Under the pieces are notes generated by a model. That model was not told the DNA's origin. It ran no database searches and was given only the letters and a program-made list of their open reading frames with translations. 64,000 bases of DNA, taken from the NCBI GenBank assembly GCA_029204225.1, contig CM055092.1:46317486-46381485 (forward strand), read 5' to 3'. The position numbers and the translations under genes are program-made. This DNA comes from Diphasiastrum complanatum. Taxonomy: Eukaryota > Streptophyta > Lycopodiopsida > Lycopodiales > Lycopodiaceae. Below, piece by piece: positions 10,795 through 22,428 of the stretch (the stretch's first letter is position 1; every line of letters begins with the position of its first letter).

Positions 10795-11866
10795 TTATGC
10801 TCCTATCAACATAGATTTCGAAATTAGGCCAAGGTTAGACCTCATCTTCATAAAGACATTCTTGAGTAGAGGCTTGGTGAGAAGATCTGCAACACAATCT
10901 GAAGATGAAACATGTTCCAATGAGATCTCTCCTCCAATGACTTTTTCTCTTACAAAATGATGAGCCACTTCAATATGCTTGCTCCTTGCATGAAAGACTG
11001 GATTATTTGCAAGAGTCTGAGTAGAAATGTTATCATTCTTGATAATTGGTAAATCTTCATCGGCATAACACTTAAGTTCCAAAAGTAGCCTTTTGATCCA
11101 TAAAACCTCCTTTGTTGTGGTTGTAAGAGATTTGTATTCAGCTTCACAGGATGATAAGGAAATAGTTGTCTGTTTCTTTGACAGCCAAGAAACCAAATTT
11201 CCTCCAAGAAATATAGTGTAAGCACTTGTGGATTTTTCTGCAATATCCGAGTCTGAAAAAGCAATCAAAGTCAGATCTTCCCCTTCATAGTAGAGTCCAT
11301 AATCCAAGGTAGAAGATATATACCTCAAGACTCTTTTAGCCAACTTCCAATGATATAACTTTGGATCTTGCATGTGTTGACTCAGCTTATGAACACAAAA
11401 GCTTAGATCAGGCCTAGTCACTGTTATCCAAATAAGTGAGCCAATAAGACTCCTATAAAGAGTGATGTCCTCAAAGGACTTTCTACATCTTTAATAGGAA
11501 CTTTTACAGTGTGCTCCATAGGTGTATCTATGCCTTTACAGTTCTCTATATGAAATTTCTTTAGCATGGAAAGTGCATATCTACTTTGGCCTATAAATGC
11601 ATGACCTTTCAAAAAATCTATTTCTAGGCCAAGAATATAGTGAAGAACTCCTAAGTCCTGCATTTTAAACTCAGTACCAAGTGCATGCTTAGTTTCTTCA
11701 ACTAACTTCTCACTGTTTCCACAAAGAATGATATCATCTATATAGATGAGAAGAATAATTACAAAGTTATCTACAAACTTATAGTACAAATAAGGGTCAT
11801 ATTCACTTAGACAAAATTTGAGTGATATGAGATAAGAATTGAGCCTTGCATACCAAGACCTTGGTA
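10795..11866 (-). pseudogene. Copia pol, 3' piece: reverse transcriptase end and RNase H
   Basis: Read leftwards from the nested insertion: PRSWYARLNSYL, the catalytic IYIDDII motif (the YVDD box with Ile, near 11735), LGLEIDF, a frameshift near 11485, TRPDLSFCVHKLSQHMQDP, then RNase H with FSDSDIAEK, SWLSKKQTTISLSSCEAEY, KHIEVAHHFVREKV and VADLLTKPL, ending shortly before the polypurine tract and LTR. RNase H is largely complete. It is the continuation of 17373-19467. Confidence 0.9.
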
Positions 11867-11886
11867 TGTTCTCAAGTAGACCTAAG

Positions 11887-12430
11887 TGTTAGAACCTTTG
11901 AAATGTGTCCAAATTATGCTTAGATACAAGAGAGAAAAAATAGGAGCTATTTTTGGTAATTTTTGCATTGTTGAGGGATCTCCAAGATTCCAACCCTAAC
12001 TTGGTAGGGATGAAAGATCCACCAAAGTTAGCATTAGGGATAGGTTTAGGCCTACTCATACCTGCCCAAAACCGTGATGGATCATGTATATATAGGTGAT
12101 GATATCTCACCAAAATCAATCAAGCAATTTCATGATTTTTCTCTCATAATGGTGCAATTGCTCTCTATGTTCATAATTGTTTGAGTACTTGTGATTAATA
12201 ATGATTATAGGATTGAATGTAGGTTTGGTGTACAGTACTCAGGCTGTGGGAGGCCGTACTTTCACACGTGTGAAGTCTTCTTCAAGGATTTGGGCCATTT
12301 AGTGAGGTTCAAGCATAGATTTTTGATGGATTTTGATGGTTCAACTTGTGCTAATCTTGTGAAATCATAATCTATTGTTTCTCTCATCATTTCAAGTGTT
12401 TTAGGATCCTTATTTGCTGTAATGTTTACA
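11887..12430 (+). repeat. 5' LTR of the nested copia element
   Basis: It starts TGTTAGAACC and ends TTTACA just before the primer site. A TATA box GTATATATAGG lies near 12086. A 14-bp perfect palindrome TTCACACGTGTGAA (12261-12274, containing the G-box core CACGTG) lies downstream of the presumed start of transcription. Confidence 0.92.
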
Positions 12431-12443
12431 TGGTATCAGAGCC
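12431..12443 (+). other. Primer binding site (initiator tRNA-Met type)
   Basis: TGGTATCAGAGCC directly follows the LTR end; this is the standard copia primer site complementary to the 3' end of plant initiator tRNA-Met. Confidence 0.9.
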
Positions 12444-13239
12444 TAAAGGCTGAAATGAGCTAAATACTTGGTTTTCATTCAATTTGATCACAATTTTTGA
12501 TCTAAATCTTGTGTAGATTGGATCTTAGCATCTAGTATTGATTCTAGAACTCAAAGTGAGTCAAATACATTGGAGATTGGTGTTGTGTGACTTCATTTGT
12601 AGGTGTTTAGGTGTCTAAAACCAGAGGCAAAGTTGACCTCAATTCACATGACCAAGATAGCAAGTTTTGCTTGCTCTAAGCATTGATTTCTAAGCGAGTT
12701 TTGGAGGTGATTTCATAGAGGAGGCTTTCTAGCATTCAAGGAGAGGGAAGATCAGAGTTTTGGGGACTCTTCAAGGCTATTATAAGGTGTAGTGGACACC
12801 TCCTAAAGTGATTTAGGTTCAGTCTAACCATTGCTTGACTTATGCACCAAATTAGATCAATTTTTCATCACTTTTGATCATTTTTTGCTTGTGATTGGAT
12901 AGTAGATTGTTGCATCCTCATTAAGTTCAATTTAGATCTTTTACAAGTGATTTTGGAAGTATATTAGGTTGCTGAAATTCACTCTTGATCAGATCATTTG
13001 GAAACTTTAATGTTCTTTATAGAAAGAGGGGCAATTCTACTAGTATTGTCTACTTCAATCAAGCAAGTGCATTGTTTCTAGTATTCTATGATTTGATTTT
13101 GTTAGAGATCATTCTTAGATCTTTATAGGAAGTCTATTACTGATCTTTTCAGGTCCCTAAGAAGTGGGATAAGGTAGATCTTCAATCAAATCAATAGAAG
13201 TAACCTTCATTTGTGTCAAGTCCTTGATTAGGAGACTAG
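12444..13239 (+). other. Untranslated leader of the nested copia element
   Basis: About 800 bp between primer site and gag start without a coding frame. It is similar in style to the leader after the LTR at 23635-24198, for example in recurring TTGATC-rich text. Confidence 0.7.
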
Positions 13240-13803
13240 ATGGCATCTATAAATGCATATCTTTTGGATACTAATGAAAGGCTCAAAAAAACTAACTATT
13301 CTATATGGAAAGTTAGAATGGAATCCATCATGATCATGCATGATCCGATGGAAATTTTAAATGGTAAGGAGGGTGAACCTATTCATCCTCAAGAAAAAGC
13401 CAAATACATCAAGAGGTGCAATGTTGCACTACATTGCATAAAAATGAATGTTGCAAATGAACTCTTAAGAGAGGTAGGATATTGCACTTCGGCTCAAGAT
13501 GCTTGGGGGACTTTGCAAAAGGTCTACGAATCCAAGAACCAAACTAGAATGTTAGCTTTGAGGAATCAAATCTATAGAAGCTATCAAAAGAAAGGAGAGA
13601 GTGCACATACTTTTGTCCTAAGAGTAAAGGAATTGAACAAAGAGCTAGCCTTCATAGGTGATCCTATCAAGGATGAAGAGCTTGTTCAACTCATATTGAA
13701 TGGACTAAGCTTTGAATTTGACAATTTGGTTCAGGGATATGCAATTATGGATAAGCTACCCATACTTGAAGAACTCCAAGGCACACTCATCGCCAAGGAA
13801 TAA
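13240..13803 (+). pseudogene. Nested copia gag (capsid part)
   Basis: A 187-codon frame from an ATG 5' of NERLKKTNYSIWKVRMESI, the usual copia gag start, through AWGTLQKVYESKNQTRMLAL and SFEFDNLVQGY, typical of the gag_pre/UBN2-like capsid domain. A TAA at 13801 stops it; pol continues in the same frame 12 bp later, so gag and pol were one frame. The stop could be a C-to-T change of CAA or a G-to-T change of GAA. Its product would assemble the particle in the cytoplasm. Confidence 0.85.
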
Positions 13804-13815
13804 AAAAGGAGCCAA

Positions 13816-16790
13816 ATGCAAGAGAGGATGGATAGGCTTTCCATCCAAGGTGGAGATGACCAAGCTCTCTTCACCAAAGGAAAAGACAACTCCAAAGGCA
13901 AAGGATCAACATTCAAGAAGTCTACAAAGCTTGAGGATCAAGAAGGACCCTCAAAGGGATCTCCATCAACCACCAAAGTCAAGAAGGACAAATCAAAGGT
14001 GAAGTGCTACTATTGTAGCAAGATGGGGCATTATGCCTCGGAATGCCTCAAGAGGAAGCAAGATCAAAGCCAAGCCAACATGAGCAAAGAGGAGGAGGAG
14101 GAGAGTTCACATGAGGACTCTCTCATGATGTCCATATTTTTTTCAACAAGCTTCAAAGGAGAAGATCCTTGGTGGATTGACTCGGGTGCTAGTTCACACA
14201 TGACTAGTAAAAGGGAGTTTTTCTCTTCTCTCTTATCTTATGATGGACCTATAAAGTCTATCTATACAGCAAATGATGAAGCTTGTAAGATTGAAGGAGC
14301 TGGTAGCATTCCCCTTTGCTTAGGATCTTCCAAAAAGATCAACATAGAAGGTGTTTTGTACATTCCTACAATAACAAAGAATCTACTAAGTGTTGGCCAA
14401 ATGGTAGACAATGGTTTCAATGTTGACTTTGCTTCAAATGAATGTTTCATCAAGAAGAAGGGTAAGATAGTGGCTAAGGGCACTAGACTTGGCAAACTTT
14501 ATAAGTTGGATGCATTTGTGGATACTAATGTTGTCATGTTGGCCGAGAAGAGCAAGATATATACCTTTACTTTATGGCACAAAAGACTTGGACATGTCAA
14601 CTCGGGTTCCATGGAGGCTATGATCAAGGAGGAGTATGCTTTAGGCCTACCAAGGTCTATTGGGAAGGAAGACAAGGTTTGTGAAGCTTGTGCCTTATCC
14701 AAGGCACATAAGAAGGTGTTTCCTAACTCCATCACAAAGTCATTTCATCCTCTTGAACTCATACACTCGGATGTGCACATTGCTAGCACCAAATCTAATG
14801 GAGGTTCATCCATGTTTTTAACCTTCATTGACGACTACTCAAGATATTGTTGGGTGTTCTTACTTTCCTTCAAGTCTCAAGTATTTGATACTTTTGTAAA
14901 GTTCAAGTTGTTTGTGGAAAAGCATCATAATCATAGCATCAAGATTCTTAGAAGTGACAATGGTGGAGAATTCATCTCCAATGACTTCAAGGCCTTTTGT
15001 GAGGAGGAAGGGATCAAGAAAGAGACTTCTTGTCCTTACACTCCTCAACAAAATGGAGTTGCTGAAAGAAGGAATAGAACATTATGTGAATGTTCTAAGG
15101 CTTTAAGATTAGATGCTTGTTTTCCCAAATCCTTTTGGGGTGAGTCTCTTGTATGTGCAAACTACTTGATGAATAGGGTGTCTTGCAAAGCAATTGAAGG
15201 CAAAACTCCTTATGAGATGTTGTATGGAAAGAAACCCAATCTTAATCACTTGAAAGTTTTTGGGTGTATATGTTATGTGCATGTGCCATTGGAAACAAGA
15301 ACCAAGGAGGATCCATCTTCCACAAGAGGGATCATGCTTGTATATGCAAGCTCAAGCAAGGGCTACAAAGTCTATCTCCCATCCTTGAACAAATTTGTTG
15401 TTTCAAGGGATGTCATCTTTGATGAACATCATATGCATATGCTTGAAGAAGGCTCAAGTGCTCCAACAATCAAAAAGAAGATGGCCGAGGAGCAAGATCT
15501 TGGTTTCGAGGAGGAGCTCATGGAGGAGCAAGCACCAAACCCACCTATCACACCAAGGAGATCTTCAAGGGCAAAAGTGGAGCCATCAAGGCTCACATAT
15601 CAAGGCAAAGGACAGCAAGTTGAGGGTATCTCATCCACTTCTTATGCTTTATCTAGTTTTGAAGAACCGTCTAATGTTGAAGATGCATTGAACTCCAAAG
15701 AATGGTATAAAGCTATGTTGGATGAGTATGATGCCTTGATTGAGAATGAAACTTGGTTGCTTGTTGAGAGACCTCAAAGGAATGTAATAGGATGCAGGTG
15801 GGTCTTCAAGCTTAAGTTGAATGCAAATGGGAGTGTTAACAAACATAAAGCAAGATTAGTTGCAAAAGGTTATGCTCAAGAGAGAGGGATAGACTATGAG
15901 GAAACTTTTGCACCCGTGGCCAAGATGGTCACAATAAGGCTAATCATTGCACTTGCATCAGATTTTGGATGAATTCTATGTCAAATGGATGTCTCTAATG
16001 CTTTCTTGAATGGTTTTTTGGAAGAGGATATCTATATGGAGCAGCCACAAGGGTTCATCAAGCATGGAATGGAGAACAAAGTATGTCATCTCCAGAGAAG
16101 CATCTATGGCTTGAAGCAAGCCTCGAGATCTTGGAATTCAAGACTACATTGCTATCTTATTTAACTTTCTTTTTTCAAAGTGAATATGATACCACTCTTT
16201 ACATTAAGTTTGATGACGTTGGTATTGTACTTTTACTCATTTATGTAGATGACATCATCATTAGTGGAAATAATGTTGATGGTATTGAGAAAATCAACAT
16301 AGATCTATCCTTAGAGTTCAAGATGGTAGATCTAGGGTGTCTTCACTTCATCTTAGGCATAGAAGTACTTAGAGGGTCTGATTTTATCTTTATAAGTCAA
16401 GTAAACTATGCTCAAAGTCTTTTGAAGAAGTTTAAGATGGAAGTATGCAAAAGTGTTGACACACCAATGGAGCAAGATGTAAAAGTGCCAAATGAAGATG
16501 ATGAAAGATCCTTCATGGACATCACTTTGTTTAGGCAACTTATAGGTTCCTTAATGTGGATCACTATAACTAGACCAGATCTTAGCTTTAGTGTATGTAG
16601 GTTGAGCCAATCCATGCAAAAGCCATTGAATATCCATTCGAAAAAGGCTAAGAGGATTCTAAGATACATCTCGGGTACATTGGATTTTGGGATTCTATAT
16701 AGAGGAGATGTGATTAACCTTCATGCATTAGTGATTCAGATTTTGCAGGGGACAAGAGGGATAGGAATGTCACACGTGCCAAATAGCATA
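13816..16790 (+). pseudogene. Nested copia pol: zinc knuckle, protease, integrase, reverse transcriptase
   Basis: The frame open from 13816 to 15972 has, in order: the nucleocapsid knuckle CYYCSKMGHYASEC (14005-14046), protease WWIDSGASSHM (Asp at 14179), the integrase zinc region (LWHKRLGH ... CEACALSKAHK), the core HSDV, LRSDNGGEF and AERRNRTL (D, D, E), and the start of RT (GCRWVFKLKLNANGSV). A TGA at 15970 replaces a Trp-like codon; after a frameshift near 16137-16160 the RT continues with YVDDI (16242-16253), SLEFKMVDLG and TRPDLSF. RNase H begins in a shifted frame near 16728 and is cut off after about 20 codons. At 718 open codons it is the best preserved coding stretch in the window. 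Confidence 0.92.
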
Positions 16791-16828
16791 GGATTCCATT
16801 CATAAGGATGTTCTCAAGTAGATCTAAG

Positions 16829-17372
16829 TGTTAGAACCTTTGGAATGAGTCCAAATTATGCTTAGATACAAGAGAGAAAAGATAGGAGCTATTTTTGGTA
16901 ATCTTTGCATTGTTGAGGGATCTCCAAGATTTCAACCCTAACTTGGTAGGGATGAAAGATCCACCAAAATTAGCATTAGGGATAGGTTTAGGCCTACTCA
17001 TACCTGCCCAAAACCGTGATGGATCATGTATATATAGGTGATGATATCTCACCAAAATCAATCAAGCAATTTCATGATTTTTCTCTCATAATGGTGCAAT
17101 TGCTCTCTATGTTCATAATTGTTTGAGTACTTGTGATTACTAATGATTATAGGATTGAATGTAGGTCTGGTGTACAATACTCAGACTGTGGGAGGCCGTA
17201 CTTTCACATGTGTGAAACCTTCTTCAAGGATTTGGGCCATTTAGTGAGGTTCAAGCATAGATTTTTGATGGATTTTGATGGTTCAACTTGTGCTAATATT
17301 ATGAAATCATAATCTATTGTTTCCCTCATCATTTCAAGTGCTTTATGATCCTTATTTGCTATAATTTTTACA
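16829..17372 (+). repeat. 3' LTR of the nested copia element
   Basis: A 544-bp copy of 11887-12430 with scattered substitutions; its palindrome reads TTCACATGTGTGAA (17203-17216), with one change in the G-box core. No polypurine tract precedes it. Instead there is the block TGTTCTCAAGTAGATCTAAG, which also flanks the 5' LTR. Confidence 0.92.
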
Positions 17373-19467
17373 GTCCATACAGACTTTTGAACAAAAGGAA
17401 AACTTTTGATTCATCACCTTCCTTCACAAAACTTGGAGGTTGCGCCATATAAATCTCCTCCTCAAGGTAACCATTGAGAAATGCATTAAAAACATCAAAC
17501 TGGACTCATGCTCCATTTGTGAAAACATGCAAGAGAGATGAGTATTTGAATTGTTACCATCTTTGCAACTGGTGCAAAGGTATCTTCATAATCAAGACCT
17601 TTAATCTGAGAGTAGCCTTTAGCACAAAGTCTTGCTTTATACTTATTGATAGATCCATCATGATTATACTTGATTCTGAATACCCACTTACATCCGATCA
17701 CATGCATGTTGTTTGGTGGCTCCACAATCTCCCATGTGTTATTTGACATCAAGGCTTCAAATTCTTGGGTCATTGCTTCAACCCACTTCTTGGATTGAAA
17801 AGCTTCTTGGACATCCTTAGGCTCTTCATTTGATATAAAAAGTGCATGATAGGAAGTTTCACCTTCCACTTGCCTTCCTTCTTCATCATATGTGAGCCTC
17901 CTTGGCTCAGATCTTGCTCGTGTAGATCTTCTTGGTGTGATAGCTTGAATCTGCTCCTCCTCAAGCCTTGGCCTCACCTCTTCTTGAACAACATCAAGGT
18001 TGATGATTGATCTTGCATGAGTCTCTTTGATCTGAACATCATCCAAGTTAAATTTCTGATCTTCATGGAAGACCACATCTCTACTAACAACATTTTTGTC
18101 AGTAGAGGGCAAATAAATCTTGTATGTTTTTTTAGTAGATGCATAACCTACAAAAATTCCTTTCATTACACTAGGATCTTCCTTCTTTCTAGTTTCTATA
18201 GGTACATGCACAAAGCATGCACAGCCAAAAATCCTAAGATGATCTACCTTAGGCTTTTTCTTATACAACATCTCAAATGGTGTCTTTCCTCCTATTGCAA
18301 GATTTGGAAGCCTATTACAAAGATAGTTTGCACATGCAACTACCTCTCTCCAAAATTCTTTAGTCAGAGAAGCGTCCAGCCTAATGGCTTTTGCACATTC
18401 ACACAAAGTTCTATTTTGTCTCTCAACAACTCCATTTTGCTGAGGAGTATATGAACAAGAAAACTCTCTTTGAATGCCCTCTCTCGCACAAAAGTCTTTA
18501 AACTTATTGGAAGTGTATTCCCCTCCACTATCACTTCTTAAAGCTTTTATCTTGAAGGGAAACTACTTCTCCACATAAGCTTTAAAAGTAAGAAAAACAT
18601 CATAAACCATGGCTTTTGAAGACATCATATAGATCCAAGAATGTCTTGTATAATCATCTACAAAAGAGACAAAGCAGTTGGCTTCTCCTTTGCTCTTAGT
18701 TGATGAGAAACGAACATCTGAGTGTACAAGTTCAAATGGTTGCTTTGTCTTGATACTTGATCTGTGTGACTTTGCCAGCACACATGTTTCACAAGGTAGA
18801 CCAACAACTTTTCCTTCTTTGACCATAGATTGCATGGCTTTGAAATTGGGATGACCCAATTTCTTATGCCACAGATCCTCCTGTAGAACCTTGGTCTCAT
18901 AAGCAATATCTAAAATGTTAGCACTCTCCCTAGAATCTAGTTTGTATAACTTACCAATTCTAGATCCTCTAGCAATAACTTCATTTTCTCTTGAGATTAT
19001 ACACTTGTCAACTTGAAACTTGACATCCAATCCACTATCAAACAACTGTCCTACACTAATGAGATTCTTAGTCAATCTAGGTACATACAGTACATCATGT
19101 AAGCAAAAAAATTTTGATGATGATGCATGTAATGGAATACTACCTATTCCTTCAATCCTACACTCTACATCATTAACAGTATAGATTGACATTTTTGGAC
19201 TTAAATATGGCATGAGATTAGCGAAAGAGTTCTCTCTCTTAACACTTCATTGATAACATTCATTTTTATAAAATGAAGGGCAATTCTGGTTCTTTTGTGG
19301 AATGTTGCAGCTTCATTAGGTGCAGCAGGTTCTTCTTTAGCTCCACTCACAATATTCATTACATCTTGTAGAATCAACAATGATTCCATTTTGATCTTCC
19401 ACATTGCATAATTGGAAGATGTTAATCTCTCATTGTGCTCTAAGAAATGTGAACCAGTTGAAGACAT
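17373..19467 (-). pseudogene. Copia gag-pol, 5' piece: gag start, integrase, start of reverse transcriptase
   Basis: Leftwards from 19467: gag begins MSSTGSHFLEHNERL and runs about 80 codons, then jumps at about 19210 straight into the protease C-terminus and gag-pre-integrase region (VPRLTKNLISVGQL, LWHKKLGHPNF). The zinc knuckle and the protease DSG are deleted. Integrase follows with HSDVRFSSTK, FVDDYTRHSW, LRSDSGGEY, YTPQQNGVVERQNRTL (D, D, E present), a stop near 18566, then GCKWVFRIKYNHDGSINK of RT, a frameshift near 17500, FNAFLNGYLEEEIYM and SLYG at the nested insertion. It joins the piece at 10795-11866. Confidence 0.9.
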
Positions 19468-20230
19468 CCTTTTGGTGAGAAATTCTAGTAATTTTAAAGA
19501 ATGGAGTTGAAAGAATGTTACTTGCTATCTCAATCTAGGATCTAACATAGATGTTGATCCACCCTAATAAATCTAGCAACAGATGTGAGAACAAATTCTC
19601 AATACAGAAAATCAATCTATCTTGAATTTGGATCTTGCTTCAGTCACAAAAGAAGAAGCACATGCAAGCAAGAAGTCTATCCCTCCCACAAGTTTCAATG
19701 TACTGAAAAACTCTCTAGGATCTTACTTTCAACTCAAACACAATAATATGTGTGAAATAAAAAGTCTAAGACCTTTGAACACTCACTTCTATCCAATCCT
19801 ACTTGATTGACAGTGAAAATTGATGAAAAATGGTGAAAAAGAAAGATGTGTGCTCACTTTGGCATATCCCACGAGTTGAGTACCCTCTCAAACTCTCTGC
19901 CTGCCTAAAACTCTTCTAAAAGCATTTCAAATTGATTTAGAAACAAGAGCAACACATTCTACTCTTCAATACCTATCCAACAAGCTATAGAACATCAAAT
20001 CTGGATCATTCCTTGAGAAGTAGCACTCATTAATGAGGGCTGAATTCACACATGTGAGCTCTCTGTCCGTACAGAGCTCCGTTGGATCAAATAAGCCTTG
20101 ATTTGATCCACGTATGATCTATAGATTGCTTGTTTCTCAGTGAGTTTGAATCCTTCTCCAAAATCCGAATTCCTACAAGCAAAAACACTGATGATCTGAT
20201 GTATACAGCCTCACCTCTTCAAAGCATGAA
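19468..20230 (-). other. Leader of the minus-strand copia element
   Basis: Region between primer site and gag with no supported gene. The minus-strand text contains no long frame. It includes ordinary 5' untranslated retrotransposon sequence. Confidence 0.6.
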
Positions 20231-20242
20231 GCTCTAATACCA
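20231..20242 (-). other. Primer binding site (initiator tRNA-Met type)
   Basis: The minus strand reads TGGTATTAGAGC directly after the LTR end CTTCACA, one change from the standard TGGTATCAGAGC. It fixes this LTR as the 5' LTR and the element as minus-strand. Confidence 0.9.
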
Positions 20243-20936
20243 TGTGAAGTTTTTAGCACGTGTGAACTTCACCACACACCCTACAGGATCTTACTGAGGT
20301 GTTGTGATTGCACAAGATTGATCAAAGAACAGTATGCTTGAAAAATAAAATCTAAATCTTCACTATGAGAAATGAATGTCAGAATTAATTCTAAGTGTTC
20401 AGTATGGGAAAAAGAGGCTGCTCTCGGGTAGAGAGAGAAAATTATACATAGAAAACTCAGGTCGAGAGAGAATGAGTCCAAAACACCAAAATCTTAATAT
20501 TCACAATATGGCAAACATGCCCAACTTTCCCTACATGAGAGAGACTTGAATTCCTACAGTGGAGTTGCATAGAAAGTCCACTTAATTGAACTAATTCACC
20601 TACCAGAGATCCACATGTGTAACTGCATGCATGTATGGTGCATGTACTGCATGTCAACTCATAAAATTGCCTAGACATGTGTAGATCACATAAACTACTT
20701 TGCATGTTGCATGCATTGATTGCATGTGGCTTGCATGCATACACTAAGACTTTTCATGCTATCAAAACGTCTGCATGTCATTACAATTGAGCCTATCTAA
20801 CTCAAATCTGAGCGACACTAGAAGGATATGTGCTCAATTCACACTCCTTATATGTACAACATGAAATCTAGTGAAAATTATCATGGTCATGACTCCAAAC
20901 TCGAGATAGGAAGATAATATATTAATAATCTTCACA
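20243..20936 (-). repeat. 5' LTR of the minus-strand copia element (694 bp)
   Basis: Direct repeat of 10055-10783 with the same TGTGAAG...CTTCACA ends and one internal deletion of about 35 bp. Confidence 0.92.
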
Positions 20937-21437
20937 CAACAGGGAAGTGCAATGATCAGGGAAATACAAAGGTTAATGATTGCCCCTGAACGAGCAAGAT
21001 TCAACCAAAGTCTCCTTGTTCCACAATGTAGCAGTATGTCAGCAAGATTTATCTTGGGATCCTCTGATGGAATGTCTCGACTACTCAATTGTCAATGAAC
21101 AAGGTTACCCAGAATGGCCACTAGACCCTTATGGGTATTATTGAAAATCTGGCAAGTCCCGGTTCTTGCTGATCATCCACTAATAAAGCCGCAGGTTTTA
21201 CGTAAGCAAATTCTATCCACGCTTTTCCTAAAGCATCCATGTCCCAACAATAAAAGAACCGACAATAGTGCCCCTCCACGACAGTTGTAGCCTAGTGCCG
21301 AGGAACCGGCACTACTTTGGGCCGTGGACCCTATTGTGGGTATTTCCTGCACAATAATAAACAAGTGGGTCCCACCACTTAAAAAACTATTGGCCAAGTC
21401 TTACCTAGTAGGCCCCGCCATAGTACAGTAGTGTATA
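20937..21437 (+). pseudogene. Unrecognised reading frame, 3' part (continues 9059-10054)
   Basis: After removing the copia element the frame read as KSRSLQQGSAMIREIQRLM continues from the 9059-10054 frame, given one frameshift close to 10020-10040. It stays open for about 165 codons to a TAG near 21435 with just two internal stops (TGA near 21093, TAG near 21290), each one C-to-T change from a sense codon. Recognisable features: a basic segment and a hydrophobic patch near LLAKSYLVGPAIV. Family unknown. Confidence 0.4.
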
Positions 21438-21668
21438 GTAGAATAATAAGTGCAAGGGCACTAGCGTCCTACGTGTGTAAGCCCAACCCAGTGAGCACAC
21501 TAGTTAAATATTAAGTTGTGTTCTAGTGACTTGGGCACTAGTTGTAAATTATTAAGTTTGAGGCCCAAGTTCACAAAGTCAAGTTGAAAAATAAGGAATC
21601 TAAGTTGCACAAAGTAGAACTCACATGAATCATGTGAGTGCCCTTGTGCTTTCTTAGCACCATTAGAT

Positions 21669-21756
21669 TTAAGTTGTGTTTCTTTGAAAGGCTTGGATTA
21701 GAATCTTTGCCCCAATGAAGTGGCCAATGAGAGTGAAGGAGGCTCACCTCTAAATC
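21669..21756 (+). repeat. 88-bp inverted repeat, left arm
   Basis: It is the reverse complement of 22429-22516 with about two mismatches by eye. The arm ends exactly where the TATA-like TATAAGAG begins. Confidence 0.9.
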
Positions 21757-21835
21757 TATAAGAGAGAGCCATTTCCTTTTTATTGTAGCATCTTCCATTA
21801 TCATTCTAATAAAACTCTCTTGGTTTCTCCATCTC

Positions 21836-22021
21836 CATCTCCATCTCTCTCTCTCTCTCCTCTCTCTCTCTCTTCTCCCTCTCTCTTCTCCTACTCTCCC
21901 TACGTTGGGATAGAATAGCTTTGGGTAGGCGCTCGGGCCCCCAAAGCCTTTCTCAACCTAGGCATTCTCTCTCTCCCTCTCTCCACTCTCTTTCTCCTCT
22001 CTCTCCTCTCCCTCTCTCTTC
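21836..22021. repeat. CT-rich microsatellite, interrupted
   Basis: Runs of CTCTCT and CCATCT in 21825-21900 and 21966-22021, separated by about 65 bp of mixed sequence that includes GGCGCTCGGGCCCCC. Confidence 0.85.
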
Positions 22022-22428
22022 TTGCTATGTAGGTGAAGGCGAGGTTGCCGCTCTCAACAACGGACCCCTATGCTACATCGACAACACAACATTGGCGTTG
22101 TTCCCGTCTTGTCGCTGAGATGCTAACTTCTCTCCTTTCTGACCTTTCCCATCCTGCACACCGATTAATCTCGGTAAAAATTCAATCGTTTGATAGGTAG
22201 GTCGCTCTTTGTGCTACTTTGTCCTTCCTTTCTAGTAAACTGTCTTCTTTTTCCTATCTCGGATGCAGATACTACGGAGTTTGGATTGTTGAGATTAAAA
22301 TTGCCCGTTATTTTGCTTGTGTTCTGAAAGTATTTATCTTGGAGAGTGGAAAAGCTTGGTCGTTTAAGGAGACGCTCGATGGCCAACGAGATAATCTGGC
22401 TAAGGCAGTTCCTGGATAAATTGGGCTA

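Larger units (their letters stand above)
11887..17372 (+). mobile_element. Nested plus-strand Ty1/copia element
   Basis: LTRs 11887-12430 and 16829-17372 are both 544 bp and begin TGTTAGAACC and end TTTACA or TTTTACA. A primer site TGGTATCAGAGCC follows at 12431. Gag (13240-13803) and pol (13816 to about 16790) are in order. The element sits inside the RT domain of the minus-strand copia, between its SLYG and PRSW motifs. Most of RNase H and the polypurine tract are deleted. A 20-bp block, TGTTCTCAAGTAGAYCTAAG, precedes both LTRs, so the true left limit might be 11867. No clean target duplication is seen. Confidence 0.9.
10055..20936 (-). mobile_element. Minus-strand Ty1/copia element, split by a nested copia element
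   Basis: Two direct LTRs (10055-10783 and 20243-20936) bracket the element; both start and end with TGTGAAG...CTTCACA. The primer site lies at 20231-20242. Flanking bases are CAACG left (10050-10054) and CAACA right (20937-20941), a plausible 5-bp target duplication with one change. Pol reads leftwards in two pieces, 19467-17373 and 11866-10795, separated by the nested plus-strand element. Gag is mostly missing, and so is the protease active site. It inserted into an older open frame (9059-10054 plus 20937-21437). Confidence 0.9.

Noticed and set aside
16829-17372. Solo LTR inserted independently of the nested element
   Set aside because: It has the same length and orientation as 11887-12430 and encloses gag-pol of the same element, so it is read as the 3' LTR, though with an abnormal left flank.
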